A stretch of 64,000 bases of DNA from Aridibacter sp965216195. Its GTDB lineage: Bacteria > Acidobacteriota > Blastocatellia > Pyrinomonadales > Pyrinomonadaceae. Shown here one piece after another: positions 51,321-59,978 of this stretch. Each line of letters opens with the position of its first letter. Within the stretch, counting starts at the first letter, position 1. The position numbers were made by a program, and so were the translations under genes. The DNA is taken from NCBI GenBank assembly GCA_965216195.1, contig OZ244151.1, positions 3,410,001 through 3,474,000 of the forward strand, written 5' to 3'. The notes under the pieces are model-generated. The model was not told where the DNA came from. It did no database searches and saw only the letters and a program-made list of their open reading frames with translations.

Positions 51321-51887
51321 TTATTTAACGCGAGTCGAATAGAAGGCATTGAATTCCTTTCCTGCTTCGAGGGATTCACCCCACTCAAAACTAACTTGCG
51401 TGTACATGCTGGCTGGAGCCGGAACGAGCTTTTCAGAGCCGTCGGCTTGTTTTTCGCTGATCACCGGTTTTTCGGAAAAACTTTGACCGCCATCAATGCT
51501 GTACTTAACAACGGGCGCCTTATCCCCATGAGCCGATCCAGCTACAAATTCGGTTCCCGCAGGAACCTGTCCGAGGGCTCGATAGCCTTTCGCACTAGCA
51601 TCACCGTTATTTTCAGACTTGATCTTCCATTCAAGAACTTCACCGGGCTTTACATTTCCAGCTTCGCTGAGTTCAACTTTTCCGCTGTCGCGACTGACCG
51701 TTCCTGAAAGTTCAACGTTTACGGAAGGTCGCAGATAGGCGAGAAGTGTTTCTCCGCCTTTGCCTGCGAAAACCGCAACGCCGCTCAGGAATATAAGAGT
51801 CAAAGCGACCGTAAAGAATGTGCGCGCATATCTAAACTGCGGAGCGTCTTTACGTTTATCTTGTTTTTTTCTTAGTTTCTTATTCAT
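51321..51887 (-). CDS. Small membrane-anchored DUF11-like protein
   Basis: A 188-residue protein beginning MNKKLRKKQDKRKD, with one span RTFFTVALTLIFLSGVAVFA and a DUF11-like domain (WKIKSENNGDASAKGYRALG, VPAGTEFVAGSA, YSIDGGQSF). ATG 51887 has GGAG eight bases before it; the in-frame TTG 51899 is less likely. It is the first gene after the promoter and shares domain type with the three following genes, so it probably belongs to the same envelope structure. Confidence 0.85.
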   Translation of the reverse strand: MNKKLRKKQDKRKDAPQFRYARTFFTVALTLIFLSGVAVFAGKGGETLLAYLRPSVNVELSGTVSRDSGKVELSEAGNVKPGEVLEWKIKSENNGDASAKGYRALGQVPAGTEFVAGSAHGDKAPVVKYSIDGGQSFSEKPVISEKQADGSEKLVPAPASMYTQVSFEWGESLEAGKEFNAFYSTRVK

Positions 51888-52058
51888 TGTTTTCTCCAAA
51901 TTGGTATAACTTTTTATTCCGGATTCTCTGTAAATTGCCGAGTTTCACACACAGCTACCGCCCGAAAGCAGTTGGCAAAATGTCGTTTTCGTATGTCTCA
52001 ATCCACTGAAAAGTGGAGTTTAAGGGGTTGGATTGTTTGGGTGCAGATTTGCAACACC
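51888..52058 (-). other. Leader of about 170 nt before the surface-protein operon
   Basis: This is the stretch between the predicted transcription start and the first gene. It contains a short stem tccact-gaaa-agtgga (52002-52017, tetraloop-like) and a GC-richer block near 51945-51975. No riboswitch class is recognised, and no small reading frame stands out. The length is unusual enough to hint at post-transcriptional control. Confidence 0.45.
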
Positions 52059-52064
52059 AGCTAA

Positions 52065-52093
52065 ATTATACATAGTTAAACATTGTTTAGCAA
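52065..52093 (-). promoter_or_regulatory. Sigma-70-type promoter of the surface-protein operon
   Basis: On the minus strand, TTGCTA (52088-52093) and a perfect TATAAT (52065-52070) are exactly 17 nt apart. Transcription would start near 52058. This is the best-looking promoter that I can see in the window. Confidence 0.75.
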
Positions 52094-52160
52094 TAGTTTT
52101 TTTGTTTTATTTTTATATTTTTTCGGCAAAAAAGGAGGGCCGGGTTTTACATTAATTTAG

Positions 52161-52201
52161 AGAGGTATGTAGAAGGGAATTTACAGAGGTATGTAGAAGG
52201 G
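52161..52201. repeat. Two 17-bp direct repeats, agaggtatgtagaaggg
   Basis: Perfect copies at 52161-52177 and 52185-52201, 24 nt apart, about 75-140 nt upstream of the surface-operon promoter and next to the MBL gene end. They could be binding sites for a regulator or simple repeats. Confidence 0.75.
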
Positions 52202-52245
52202 CCGGGAAAAATGTGGTTTGAAAAGGCTATTAGCGGTGAGGAACG

Positions 52246-53205
52246 CTATTTTTTTCTAAAGTACTCGATTTCGTTGCTCAATTCGATTCCAATCTTACAA
52301 TTGGAGTGGGCATAATCGAGATGAGCGGTAGACTCGGAAACCGCCAGAAATCTATGAACCTCTTCTTTAACAGCATTTGGGAAGATTTTTTGAGCGATCT
52401 GCCAGGCTGTGACCCCTTTTTTATCCACGTTTGAAATAACTCTATTCTGCCGTTCGTCGATCGCCCTTCTATAACGGTTAAAGATTTCTTCAAAGTCATG
52501 GATGGGCTCTCCGTGTCCGCCGTAAACAACAGTTGGCGATTCTTTTCGAAGTTTTGCGAGACTTACAAGATACTCGGCGAGAGATTGAAAACGTTTTTCA
52601 GTGTTCGAGGGGTCGGGAGAAATGATTGGGTTTGGCGTAATTCTCTTCAGTACACAATCTCCGCAAATCAGCGTTCGGTCAGCTTTTCTAATAAACGAGC
52701 ACGAACCTGGGGTATGTCCGGGAGTGTGCAAAACTTGAAGCGAGCCGCTTTCGAACTCGATCTCCATTTCGTCTTCAAGTTTGGTAAATTCCGTGTCAGC
52801 GAGGGAATCCGTAAGGAGGCTGATGCTCTCGTAGGTTTCACGCATCTGCTCAAAAACCTCATTTGGAACCCCGGCGCGTTGCATTAATTTCTGATGCTCG
52901 TCTCTTGCCAAACGCCCAAAAAGGTGTCCCGTTTCCCAACCATGGACCAAAACATCTGCATCTGTTGCTTCGTCTCTTACTCGTCGCGCGAGTCCGCAAT
53001 GGTCCTCGTGTGCATGGGTTAAAACGATCCGGCGTATATCTTTGAGGGTTACTCCGCTTCTTGAGAGCCCTCTTTTTAATGCGATGTAGGCATCATCGGT
53101 TTTTGGGCCTACATCTATAAGCGTGAGCGGATCTTCTTTGATTAAATAAACATTGACATCCCCTACATAGAAAGGAGTCGGCAATGAAAACGGAACTATT
53201 CTCAT
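52246..53205 (-). CDS. MBL-fold metallohydrolase (glyoxalase II/RNase Z-like)
   Basis: A 319-residue cytosolic protein with the dinuclear metal site: THAHEDHCG, HTPGHTPGSCS, ICGDCVLK and YGGHGEPI in the expected order. The last 60 residues (VTAWQIAQKIFPNA ... VSESTAHLDYAH) look like a winged helix, as in LACTB2-related enzymes, so it is a paralogue in type of the MBL half of the Nudix fusion at 3951. Likely substrate class: thioesters or phosphoesters, not determined. It is a single gene, divergent from TonB receptor 3. Confidence 0.9.
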   Translation of the reverse strand: MRIVPFSLPTPFYVGDVNVYLIKEDPLTLIDVGPKTDDAYIALKRGLSRSGVTLKDIRRIVLTHAHEDHCGLARRVRDEATDADVLVHGWETGHLFGRLARDEHQKLMQRAGVPNEVFEQMRETYESISLLTDSLADTEFTKLEDEMEIEFESGSLQVLHTPGHTPGSCSFIRKADRTLICGDCVLKRITPNPIISPDPSNTEKRFQSLAEYLVSLAKLRKESPTVVYGGHGEPIHDFEEIFNRYRRAIDERQNRVISNVDKKGVTAWQIAQKIFPNAVKEEVHRFLAVSESTAHLDYAHSNCKIGIELSNEIEYFRKK

Positions 53206-53496
53206 ATAAAGAAGAGTTATATTAACCTTTTGGTCACGAAATTAAAATGCGGAAATCTTTGCTCTTCGAATTGTTTCGCGATTTCACGTTATATTTTCTT
53301 TAACTTTTTCCTTGCCTTTAGCGTGTCAATACGATTAGAATTCTAAAGCTATTAAAATCTATAAAATAACTCTGTAATTCGAACAAAGCGGCTGGGTGAA
53401 ATATTTCATTTTCAGCTGTTCGAGAAAACATTTGAACCCCATAAAGTGTTTGCTACAGAACTTGCTAAGTAAAAAACAAGTAAGGAGTAAAGAGTA

Positions 53497-56400
53497 ATGA
53501 GAGCGTTTCATTGGCGAATATCCGCGATTGTTGAAAAGTCTTTGGTGCTGGCGGTGATTTTGTGTCTGAGCGTCAGCGCTGCATTTGCGCAGGCGCAGGC
53601 GAGTACTGCAGACCTGACAGGTACGGTAACAGATCCCACCGGAGCGGTTGTTCCCGGTGCGACGGTTAAGGTAACGAACCCGACAACGGGATTTACGCGA
53701 ACCGTTACGGCAAATGACTCAGGAGAATATCAAGTAATTGGTATCCCTCCGGGTGCTTACGAAGTTTCGGCGTCAGCCAGCACGTTTAAGACCGTAAAAA
53801 TTTCAAATGTAAAACTTACGGTTGGACAACGCGCTGAATTGACGATCCCGCTCGAACTTGGGGGAGCCGACGCTGTTGTAGATATCGATGTTAGTTCGGT
53901 TGAGCTTATTGAAACTACAAAGACAACAGTTTCAAGTACCATCGAACAGGAAAAGATCGAGAATCTTCCTATCAACGAAAGAAGCGCAACGGGTTTCGCA
54001 CTTACGCTTTCAACGGTAGGTCGCGACAATGGACGCCCGATTGGTCCGGCGCCTACGTCCGGCATTAACGTTGGCGGACAGCGCGGACGTTCGACACTTG
54101 TCCAGGTCGATGGAGCGGATTTTACGGACAACTCGATCAACGCGTCACGCACGACGGTTTCGCAGGAAGCAGTACAGGAATATCAGGTTGCGACAAACTC
54201 TTACGCACCGGAATTCGGACGTGCAACGGGCGGTATTGTAAACGTTGTCACAAAGCGCGGTACGAATGATTTTCATGGAAATCTATTCTTCTTCGTTCGC
54301 GATAAAAGCATCCAGGCAAACAATCCGTTTGCTCCGATCGATAACGCAGACTTTAATCGAAAACAATGGGGTGGAACTTTTGGCGGTCCGATCGTGAAAG
54401 ATAAAACCCACTTCTTTGCTTCCTATGAAAGAAGAGACCGCGACGAATCAGGCTTCTTTACTTCGGATCTAACTTCAGGTTTATCTTCTACATTCGCTAT
54501 TCCAGCTATTCCGGGAATAAATCCAAACGCTACCGTTTTTGGAAACTTAACGGCTGAGCAAGCCGGTACACTAACCGCTGCATTTCAGCAAGCGGCACCC
54601 GGACTCATGCACCCCGATCCGATGGTCAGAGCGCAGGCCGGAGCTGTTATCTGCGGACTTCGCTCATACGCTTATTTTGCGTCGAGCGGTGGGGGTACGG
54701 CGCTTACCGGAACAAATGGTTTGAATAGTCCAAATGATGGAAGTATGTGTCCTGCAATTACTCCTATTGGACCGGGAGCGATTGGCCCGAGATTTTTCTT
54801 GTCAGGCGCACCGGTTCCTTCGGGCACGACCGGAACAAATGGCTTGCCGATAGCTTTTCGTCCGCTTAATGATTTGCAGAGAGTCTTCCCGGTAACGGAA
54901 CGCACAAACTTCTTTTCGATTCGCGGGGATCATTTCTTTAACGACAACCACCAGATGAATATGCGTTTTGGTTGGAATACCAATGATGTAACCGGTATTC
55001 AGGTTGAATCACAAAACCAATCACTCGGACAAAACGACTTCTCGCGAACGGGCGTTCAGGATCTGACGGATTATTCATTTTCGACCCAGCTAAACTCGGT
55101 ATTGAGTACAAACTGGGCGAACGAATTTAAGTTTAACTTCGGACGCAGGGAAACGAGCTTTACCTCTCAAAATGGCGAAGCCGTTGCTTTCAATATCTCT
55201 GGTGCAGCGTTTATTGGTCGTGAATTGTTCTCGCCGGTAGTAAGAAGTGAAAATCGCTGGCAAATAGCCGATAACGTTAACTGGGTTGCCGGAGATCATA
55301 TTTTCAAATTCGGAGGCGACTTCAACTTTGTAAATATCTCGAGCTTTATTTTTGAGTTAAACTTTGCCGGTCTATTTAACTTCGGACCTTTTGATCCTTC
55401 GAATCTGAATGCGGCTTTTGCTGGCTTGCCGGCGTTTACACCGGTTCAGTCGTACGGATTGGGTTTGCCATCCACCTACATTCAGGGATTTGGCGATCCT
55501 ACGGGTAGCTTTAGCAATACACCGATAGCCTTCTTTGCGCAAGATACGTGGAAGGTTTTACCGAATCTGACGATTAATTACGGTGTTCGTTATGACGCAG
55601 AGCTGACAAAGCAGATCGATACGGTTGGATTTAACGATCCGTTATCCGGTATCAGTCTTTCGGCAGCAGATATTTTGGCAGCCCAAGATGCGGTCAATGT
55701 TCAGCAGGGCATCCCCAGAGATTTTGACAACTGGGCGCCGCGTTTTGGTTTTTCATACGATCCTTGGAGCGATGGAAAAACGATCATCCGTGGAGCTGTT
55801 GGATTATTTTACGATCATCCGCTTTTAGCCGTTGCTACGAACTCCGATATTGGAGACGCAGCGCAGCAGCAGCAAGGTGTTTTCACAGCCGGGAGTCCTA
55901 GCCCGACAAGCCTGCTTAATGCTTCGCAGATCTTTCAGGGCACGGTGATTCCTGGCGTTACGCCGGGTGTAGCGGCTTCGGCTGACTATCAAGCTGGAAG
56001 ACAAAGGTTTAACGACCAAACCTTCCCGGGATTCGGCGCGGTTTTACCTTTCTCGCTTCCGGTTTCGAAAGATTTCGAATACGCGTATGCGACTCAGGCA
56101 AATTTTGCGGTTGAAAGACAGCTTACGGAAAATATGTCGCTCTCGGTTGGATACATTGGTGTTTTTGGGAAACACCTTCCGCACCCGACTGATCTGAATA
56201 CTCCGGATGTCGCGCTTCAGATTCAGAACTACCGAAGATGTTTTGGCACGGATCCGATCAACACTCAGCAAGTATCAACTGTCGATCCAACTGCGTGTAA
56301 CGCTCCGGGAGTTTGGGTAAATGTAATACCGGGAATGATTTCGGTTAATGGAGCTACCGGTGAAGGCGTTATCGCTCCGGCAGTCGCGAACTTCTTTAGA

Positions 56401-57276
56401 CCAAATGCGCCAAACTATTTCTTGGCTCAGGCTTTGAGTGGCGGTGCGGTGACAAAAGCTGTGCTTGATATGGCGTTGGCAGGTTCGAATACTTTGCGAA
56501 CACCGGGGGTTCTTACTCCTTTCGGATCGATTAACGCTCAGGTTTCGGATGGTAATTCAAGCTACAATGCGATGAACGTTGAATTGAAACGCCGATTTGC
56601 TAACAATATGACGTTTCTTGCTTCGTACACATGGGCGCATTCGATCGACGATTCTTCTGACCTTCAGACATTGTTGCTTGCACAGGACGTGAATAACTTC
56701 CGCGCTGAGAAGTCTGATTCGTTGTTTGACCAGCGTCATCGATTCGTATTCAGCGGGTTGGTTTCATCACCAAATGCCTGGAGATCCGGATCGACATGGC
56801 AAAAGGTGTTTGCTGATTTCACGATTGCGCCAATCATTGAGGTCTCATCTGGTCGTCCGTTTAACATCATTACGAATACGGATACAAACAACGACCAAGC
56901 GACTCAAACGGACAGACCGAGTGTTCAGCCAGACGGCTCCTTATGTGCCCCTGGGTCTCTTGGCTGCGTAACTCCGCTGATTTCAAACGGTGTCTTTTCA
57001 TCGGGAAATTTAGGGCGTAATCGCGGGATCACGCATACATTTGCATCAGTTGATCTTCGTCTTACAAGGGCGATTCGATTTGGCGAGCGCTTCAGACTCG
57101 ATTTGATCGGCGAAGTATTTAATCTGTTCAATCGTTTCAACGAAGCTTCGGCATCTCCGTTCTTTACAGACGTAAATGCCTTTGGTCAGCGTGACAGCAA
57201 GGGACGCTACTTTAGCCGACCGACGGCGGCGTTTGATCCGCGGCAGTTCCAATTCGGCGCGAAGTTTACGTTCTAG
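53497..57276 (+). CDS. TonB-dependent receptor, Oar/carboxypeptidase-regulatory type, third
   Basis: A 1259-residue outer-membrane receptor. A signal peptide ends AAFAQAQA, followed by the regulatory-like domain (LTGTVTDPTGAVVPGATVKV), plug (ENLPINERSATGFALTLSTV, VDGADFTDNSI, GGIVNVVTKRG) and a barrel ending QFQFGAKFTF. AAGGAG and GTAA lie before ATG 53497. It is longer than receptors 1 and 2 and not closely related to them, and it has no protease partner. It is single, with a strong terminator behind it. Confidence 0.93.
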   Translation: MRAFHWRISAIVEKSLVLAVILCLSVSAAFAQAQASTADLTGTVTDPTGAVVPGATVKVTNPTTGFTRTVTANDSGEYQVIGIPPGAYEVSASASTFKTVKISNVKLTVGQRAELTIPLELGGADAVVDIDVSSVELIETTKTTVSSTIEQEKIENLPINERSATGFALTLSTVGRDNGRPIGPAPTSGINVGGQRGRSTLVQVDGADFTDNSINASRTTVSQEAVQEYQVATNSYAPEFGRATGGIVNVVTKRGTNDFHGNLFFFVRDKSIQANNPFAPIDNADFNRKQWGGTFGGPIVKDKTHFFASYERRDRDESGFFTSDLTSGLSSTFAIPAIPGINPNATVFGNLTAEQAGTLTAAFQQAAPGLMHPDPMVRAQAGAVICGLRSYAYFASSGGGTALTGTNGLNSPNDGSMCPAITPIGPGAIGPRFFLSGAPVPSGTTGTNGLPIAFRPLNDLQRVFPVTERTNFFSIRGDHFFNDNHQMNMRFGWNTNDVTGIQVESQNQSLGQNDFSRTGVQDLTDYSFSTQLNSVLSTNWANEFKFNFGRRETSFTSQNGEAVAFNISGAAFIGRELFSPVVRSENRWQIADNVNWVAGDHIFKFGGDFNFVNISSFIFELNFAGLFNFGPFDPSNLNAAFAGLPAFTPVQSYGLGLPSTYIQGFGDPTGSFSNTPIAFFAQDTWKVLPNLTINYGVRYDAELTKQIDTVGFNDPLSGISLSAADILAAQDAVNVQQGIPRDFDNWAPRFGFSYDPWSDGKTIIRGAVGLFYDHPLLAVATNSDIGDAAQQQQGVFTAGSPSPTSLLNASQIFQGTVIPGVTPGVAASADYQAGRQRFNDQTFPGFGAVLPFSLPVSKDFEYAYATQANFAVERQLTENMSLSVGYIGVFGKHLPHPTDLNTPDVALQIQNYRRCFGTDPINTQQVSTVDPTACNAPGVWVNVIPGMISVNGATGEGVIAPAVANFFRPNAPNYFLAQALSGGAVTKAVLDMALAGSNTLRTPGVLTPFGSINAQVSDGNSSYNAMNVELKRRFANNMTFLASYTWAHSIDDSSDLQTLLLAQDVNNFRAEKSDSLFDQRHRFVFSGLVSSPNAWRSGSTWQKVFADFTIAPIIEVSSGRPFNIITNTDTNNDQATQTDRPSVQPDGSLCAPGSLGCVTPLISNGVFSSGNLGRNRGITHTFASVDLRLTRAIRFGERFRLDLIGEVFNLFNRFNEASASPFFTDVNAFGQRDSKGRYFSRPTAAFDPRQFQFGAKFTF

Positions 57277-57282
57277 CGGAAC

Positions 57283-57300
57283 GCGGACACTCCTGTCCGC
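57283..57300. repeat. Small hairpin gcggacactcctgtccgc (family F, copy 1)
   Basis: A perfect 7-bp stem with loop ctcc, 6 nt after the receptor stop. A similar stem with a tccc loop overlaps the ctlX stop (58279-58300), so the two bracket ctlX. Confidence 0.75.
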
Positions 57301-57317
57301 ACACTACAATATGATCA

Positions 57318-57351
57318 GAGCTGGGCGCATCTTTCGCTCGGCTCTTTTTTT
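57318..57351 (+). terminator. Intrinsic terminator after TonB receptor 3
   Basis: A 9-bp stem gagctgggc/gctcggctc with two G-T pairs (57318-57326 and 57336-57344), a 9-nt loop and seven Ts (57345-57351). It ends 15 nt before the ctlX start, so ctlX must either have a promoter within this gap or rely on read-through. Confidence 0.85.
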
Positions 57352-57366
57352 GTTAGAATCTCTCAA

Positions 57367-58284
57367 ATGAAATTCAGTGCTTCAAAAATCCTTATGGTTC
57401 GCCCCGCAGCGTTTGGCTACAATCCGCAAACGGCTGAAAGCAATGCGTTTCAGAAACGGGTAAACCTGAGCGACGAAGAGATTCAGCGAACGGCTTTGAA
57501 AGAGTTTGATCAAATGGTTAAAGAACTTCGCGATTTGGGAATTGATGTAAACGTACTAGAAGATACCGATGAATTTCACACTCCCGATTCTGTTTTTCCA
57601 AACAACTGGTTTTCCACGCATCCCGGGGGTAGGTTTTGTCTATATCCGATGGAGGCTGAGGCGCGGCGATTTGAAAGGCGCTTAGCTAAGCTGAAAGAAT
57701 TTCAAGACGAAATCGATCAATCGGAAACATTCGATTTAACCGGCTTTGAGAATGAGGAAAAGTTTCTCGAAGGCACCGGGAGCCTGATTTTAGACCACAG
57801 AAATAAGGTTGCATATGCCTGCTTATCTTCGCGTACGAATGAAGATGTCTTAAATATATGGGCTGAAAAATTGGAGTTTCGAATCATCGAATTCCATGCG
57901 TATGACGAGCAGCGTATTCCTATCTATCACACAAATGTAATGATGTGTTTGGGAGACAGATTCGCGGTGATCTGTCTTCAGAGTGTGGCGGACGAAAACG
58001 AGAAAGCTAACTTGATTGAAAATTTGGAAAAAACAGACAAGGAAATTGTAGAGATTTCGTTTGATCAAATGAATAATTTTGCCGGAAATATGTTGCTGCT
58101 TCGAAATGCTGATGGCAAAAAGTTTCTGGTGATGTCTGAGCGTGCACGCCGCTCACTAGATAAAACACAAATCGAAAAACTCGAATCTCACGCACTAATT
58201 GCATCTTTCGATATTGAAACAATTGAAGACTGCGGTGGCGGTTCGGTAAGATGTATGATCGCGGAGATTTTTGATGGAGCGTAA
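57367..58284 (+). CDS. ctlX: Arginine-deiminase-related amidinohydrolase, CtlX-like
   Basis: A 305-residue pentein-fold enzyme. Motifs are MVRPAAFGYNPQT, DTDEFHTPDSVFPNNWFSTH, GTGSLILDH, YHTNVMMCLGDRFAVICL with the catalytic His, and CGGGSVRCMIAEIF with the catalytic Cys near the end. CtlX-type proteins are linked to citrulline or arginine use. It is flanked by family F hairpins and directly follows a terminator; it converges with the aldehyde dehydrogenase gene. Confidence 0.88.
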   Translation: MKFSASKILMVRPAAFGYNPQTAESNAFQKRVNLSDEEIQRTALKEFDQMVKELRDLGIDVNVLEDTDEFHTPDSVFPNNWFSTHPGGRFCLYPMEAEARRFERRLAKLKEFQDEIDQSETFDLTGFENEEKFLEGTGSLILDHRNKVAYACLSSRTNEDVLNIWAEKLEFRIIEFHAYDEQRIPIYHTNVMMCLGDRFAVICLQSVADENEKANLIENLEKTDKEIVEISFDQMNNFAGNMLLLRNADGKKFLVMSERARRSLDKTQIEKLESHALIASFDIETIEDCGGGSVRCMIAEIFDGA

Positions 58285-58300
58285 GCATCCCTGCTTGCGC
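58279..58300. repeat. Small hairpin overlapping the ctlX stop (family F, copy 2)
   Basis: Stem gcgtaagca/tgcttgcgc (nine pairs, one G-T) with loop tccc. The TAA of ctlX is part of the left arm, so the element provides or has captured the stop codon. Confidence 0.7.
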
Positions 58301-58321
58301 GTTTGCGAAGGAAACGAATTA

Positions 58322-59899
58322 TTACTTGCTCAATTCCTTAATCCTTTTCCACATCTGCGGTAAAAATCCGATGGTTCTCACAACCGATCCGCTTGAGAAT
58401 GTCCGCGCCATCTGTTTAAAGGTTTCCACTGCATTTTGAGAATATCCAAACCACCAGACGTCAGGTGTAAACAGAAAACGGTTTACGTGGATATGCTGTG
58501 GTGCAACAAGTTCCATCAAACCCTCTTTTCCATGCGTACGGCCGTAGCCCGAATCCTTAAAACCGCCCCACGGCGTCTGCCCGATTCCATGCGTGTAAAG
58601 AACTTCATTTACATTCACAGAACCGGCTAAGACCTTCTCGGCTACGCGTTTTCCTCGATGTAGATCACTCGTCCAGACGCTCGCCGTCAAACCAAAATCC
58701 GTGTCGTTTGCCAATTCGATTGCTTCATCTTCAGTCTTAAAGGTTGCGATTGGAAGCGTTGGTCCAAACGTCTCTTCCTGCATCGGACGCATTTTGTTAT
58801 CCGCGCCTTTTATAACGGTCGGCTCAAAGAAAATCTCGCCCGCATCTTCATTTCGCTTTCCGCCCGTCAAAATTTCCGCGCCGCTATCTCTAAACGCCTG
58901 AACGTGTTCTTCTACGATCGCAGTTTGCCTTTCGCTAGACATCGATCCAATATCGGTATCGGCATCGCGCCCTTTTCCCTGCTTAAGTCTCTTCGTTTTC
59001 TCAACGACCAACGCGGTAAACTTATCAGCGATTTTCGCTTCTACATAGAGCCTCTCAACCGACGAACACGCCTGCCCTGAATTTGTAAAAGCCCCCCAAA
59101 CGGCAGCGCTCGAAGCTTTATCTAAATTCGCATCCGCGAAAACAATCATCGGGTCTTTTCCGCCGAGTTCGAGTACTACTGGAGTCAGATGCTTCGCCGC
59201 GCTTGCGGCAATCTTCTTGCCCGTCGCGACACTTCCGGTGAACATAATTTTATTCAAACCGGAATCGACCAGTGCCGCACCCGTTTCGCCGGCGCCTTGT
59301 ACAATCTGCAAAACGTTTTTTGGCAAACGCGCAATTTCAAAAATCTCGGCAATTTTTTGTCCGGTTAGAGGCGTAAGCTCAGAAGGTTTTAGAACGACCG
59401 TGTTTCCAGCCATAAGAGACATTACGACTTCACCAAGCGGGATCGAAAAAGGGAAATTCCAGGCAGGGATAATGCCAACGACGCCAAGCGGTTTGTAGAC
59501 GATTTTCGAAGAACGCCCCATCAGTCCAAGCAAACCGATTCCTCGTTTTTCAGGCCGCAAAAGCTTTTCCGTGTTCTTTGCAAAGTACTGCATTAAGTCG
59601 AGCACGGGTGCGATTTCGGCTGATATTGCCTCGGCTGCAGGTTTACCCATTTCGTCAGAGATAAGCTGTGCGATCTCATCCATCTCGGCAAGGATCACTT
59701 CGCGAGCGCGCATTACGATTCTACGGCGTTCGGCAAAGGGAGTTTTACGCCAAATCTCAAAGGCTTTACGAGATTTTCCGACCGTTGCCTCTACGTCTTC
59801 CTTAGAAGAGATTTTTACCCGTCCGACCTCCTCGCCCGTTGCCAGGTTGGTTGAAACGAGTTCGTTATCTTTTACAGGAATCTCTATTACTGCGCTCAT
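58322..59899 (-). CDS. Aldehyde dehydrogenase family protein
   Basis: A 525-residue NAD(P)-dependent enzyme. It has IIPAWNFPFSIPLGEVVMSL and NTVVLKPSELTPLT in the cofactor part, FTGSVATGKKIAASAAKHL, the catalytic Glu in LELGGKDPMIV and Cys in NSGQACSSVERLYVE. The C-terminal 35-residue extension (WWFGYSQNAVETFKQMARTF) resembles long-chain fatty aldehyde or succinate-semialdehyde dehydrogenase relatives; the substrate is not settled. It lies in the same direction as alaS, 75 nt behind it. Confidence 0.92.
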   Translation of the reverse strand: MSAVIEIPVKDNELVSTNLATGEEVGRVKISSKEDVEATVGKSRKAFEIWRKTPFAERRRIVMRAREVILAEMDEIAQLISDEMGKPAAEAISAEIAPVLDLMQYFAKNTEKLLRPEKRGIGLLGLMGRSSKIVYKPLGVVGIIPAWNFPFSIPLGEVVMSLMAGNTVVLKPSELTPLTGQKIAEIFEIARLPKNVLQIVQGAGETGAALVDSGLNKIMFTGSVATGKKIAASAAKHLTPVVLELGGKDPMIVFADANLDKASSAAVWGAFTNSGQACSSVERLYVEAKIADKFTALVVEKTKRLKQGKGRDADTDIGSMSSERQTAIVEEHVQAFRDSGAEILTGGKRNEDAGEIFFEPTVIKGADNKMRPMQEETFGPTLPIATFKTEDEAIELANDTDFGLTASVWTSDLHRGKRVAEKVLAGSVNVNEVLYTHGIGQTPWGGFKDSGYGRTHGKEGLMELVAPQHIHVNRFLFTPDVWWFGYSQNAVETFKQMARTFSSGSVVRTIGFLPQMWKRIKELSK

Positions 59900-59906
59900 A
59901 GATTAA

Positions 59907-59978
59907 GTAACGAGTGACAGGTGACGAGTAACAAGAAGTGCGGGCAGGTCTTGTAACTTGTCACGGTTTACTTGTCAC
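59907..59978. repeat. Imperfect inverted repeat between alaS and the aldehyde dehydrogenase gene
   Basis: Arms of 29 nt (59907-59935 and 59950-59978) pair at about 21 positions. Units of the type gtgac/gtaac recur within each arm. The right arm covers the last 4 nt of alaS, so the alaS stop lies in the element. Confidence 0.55.
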
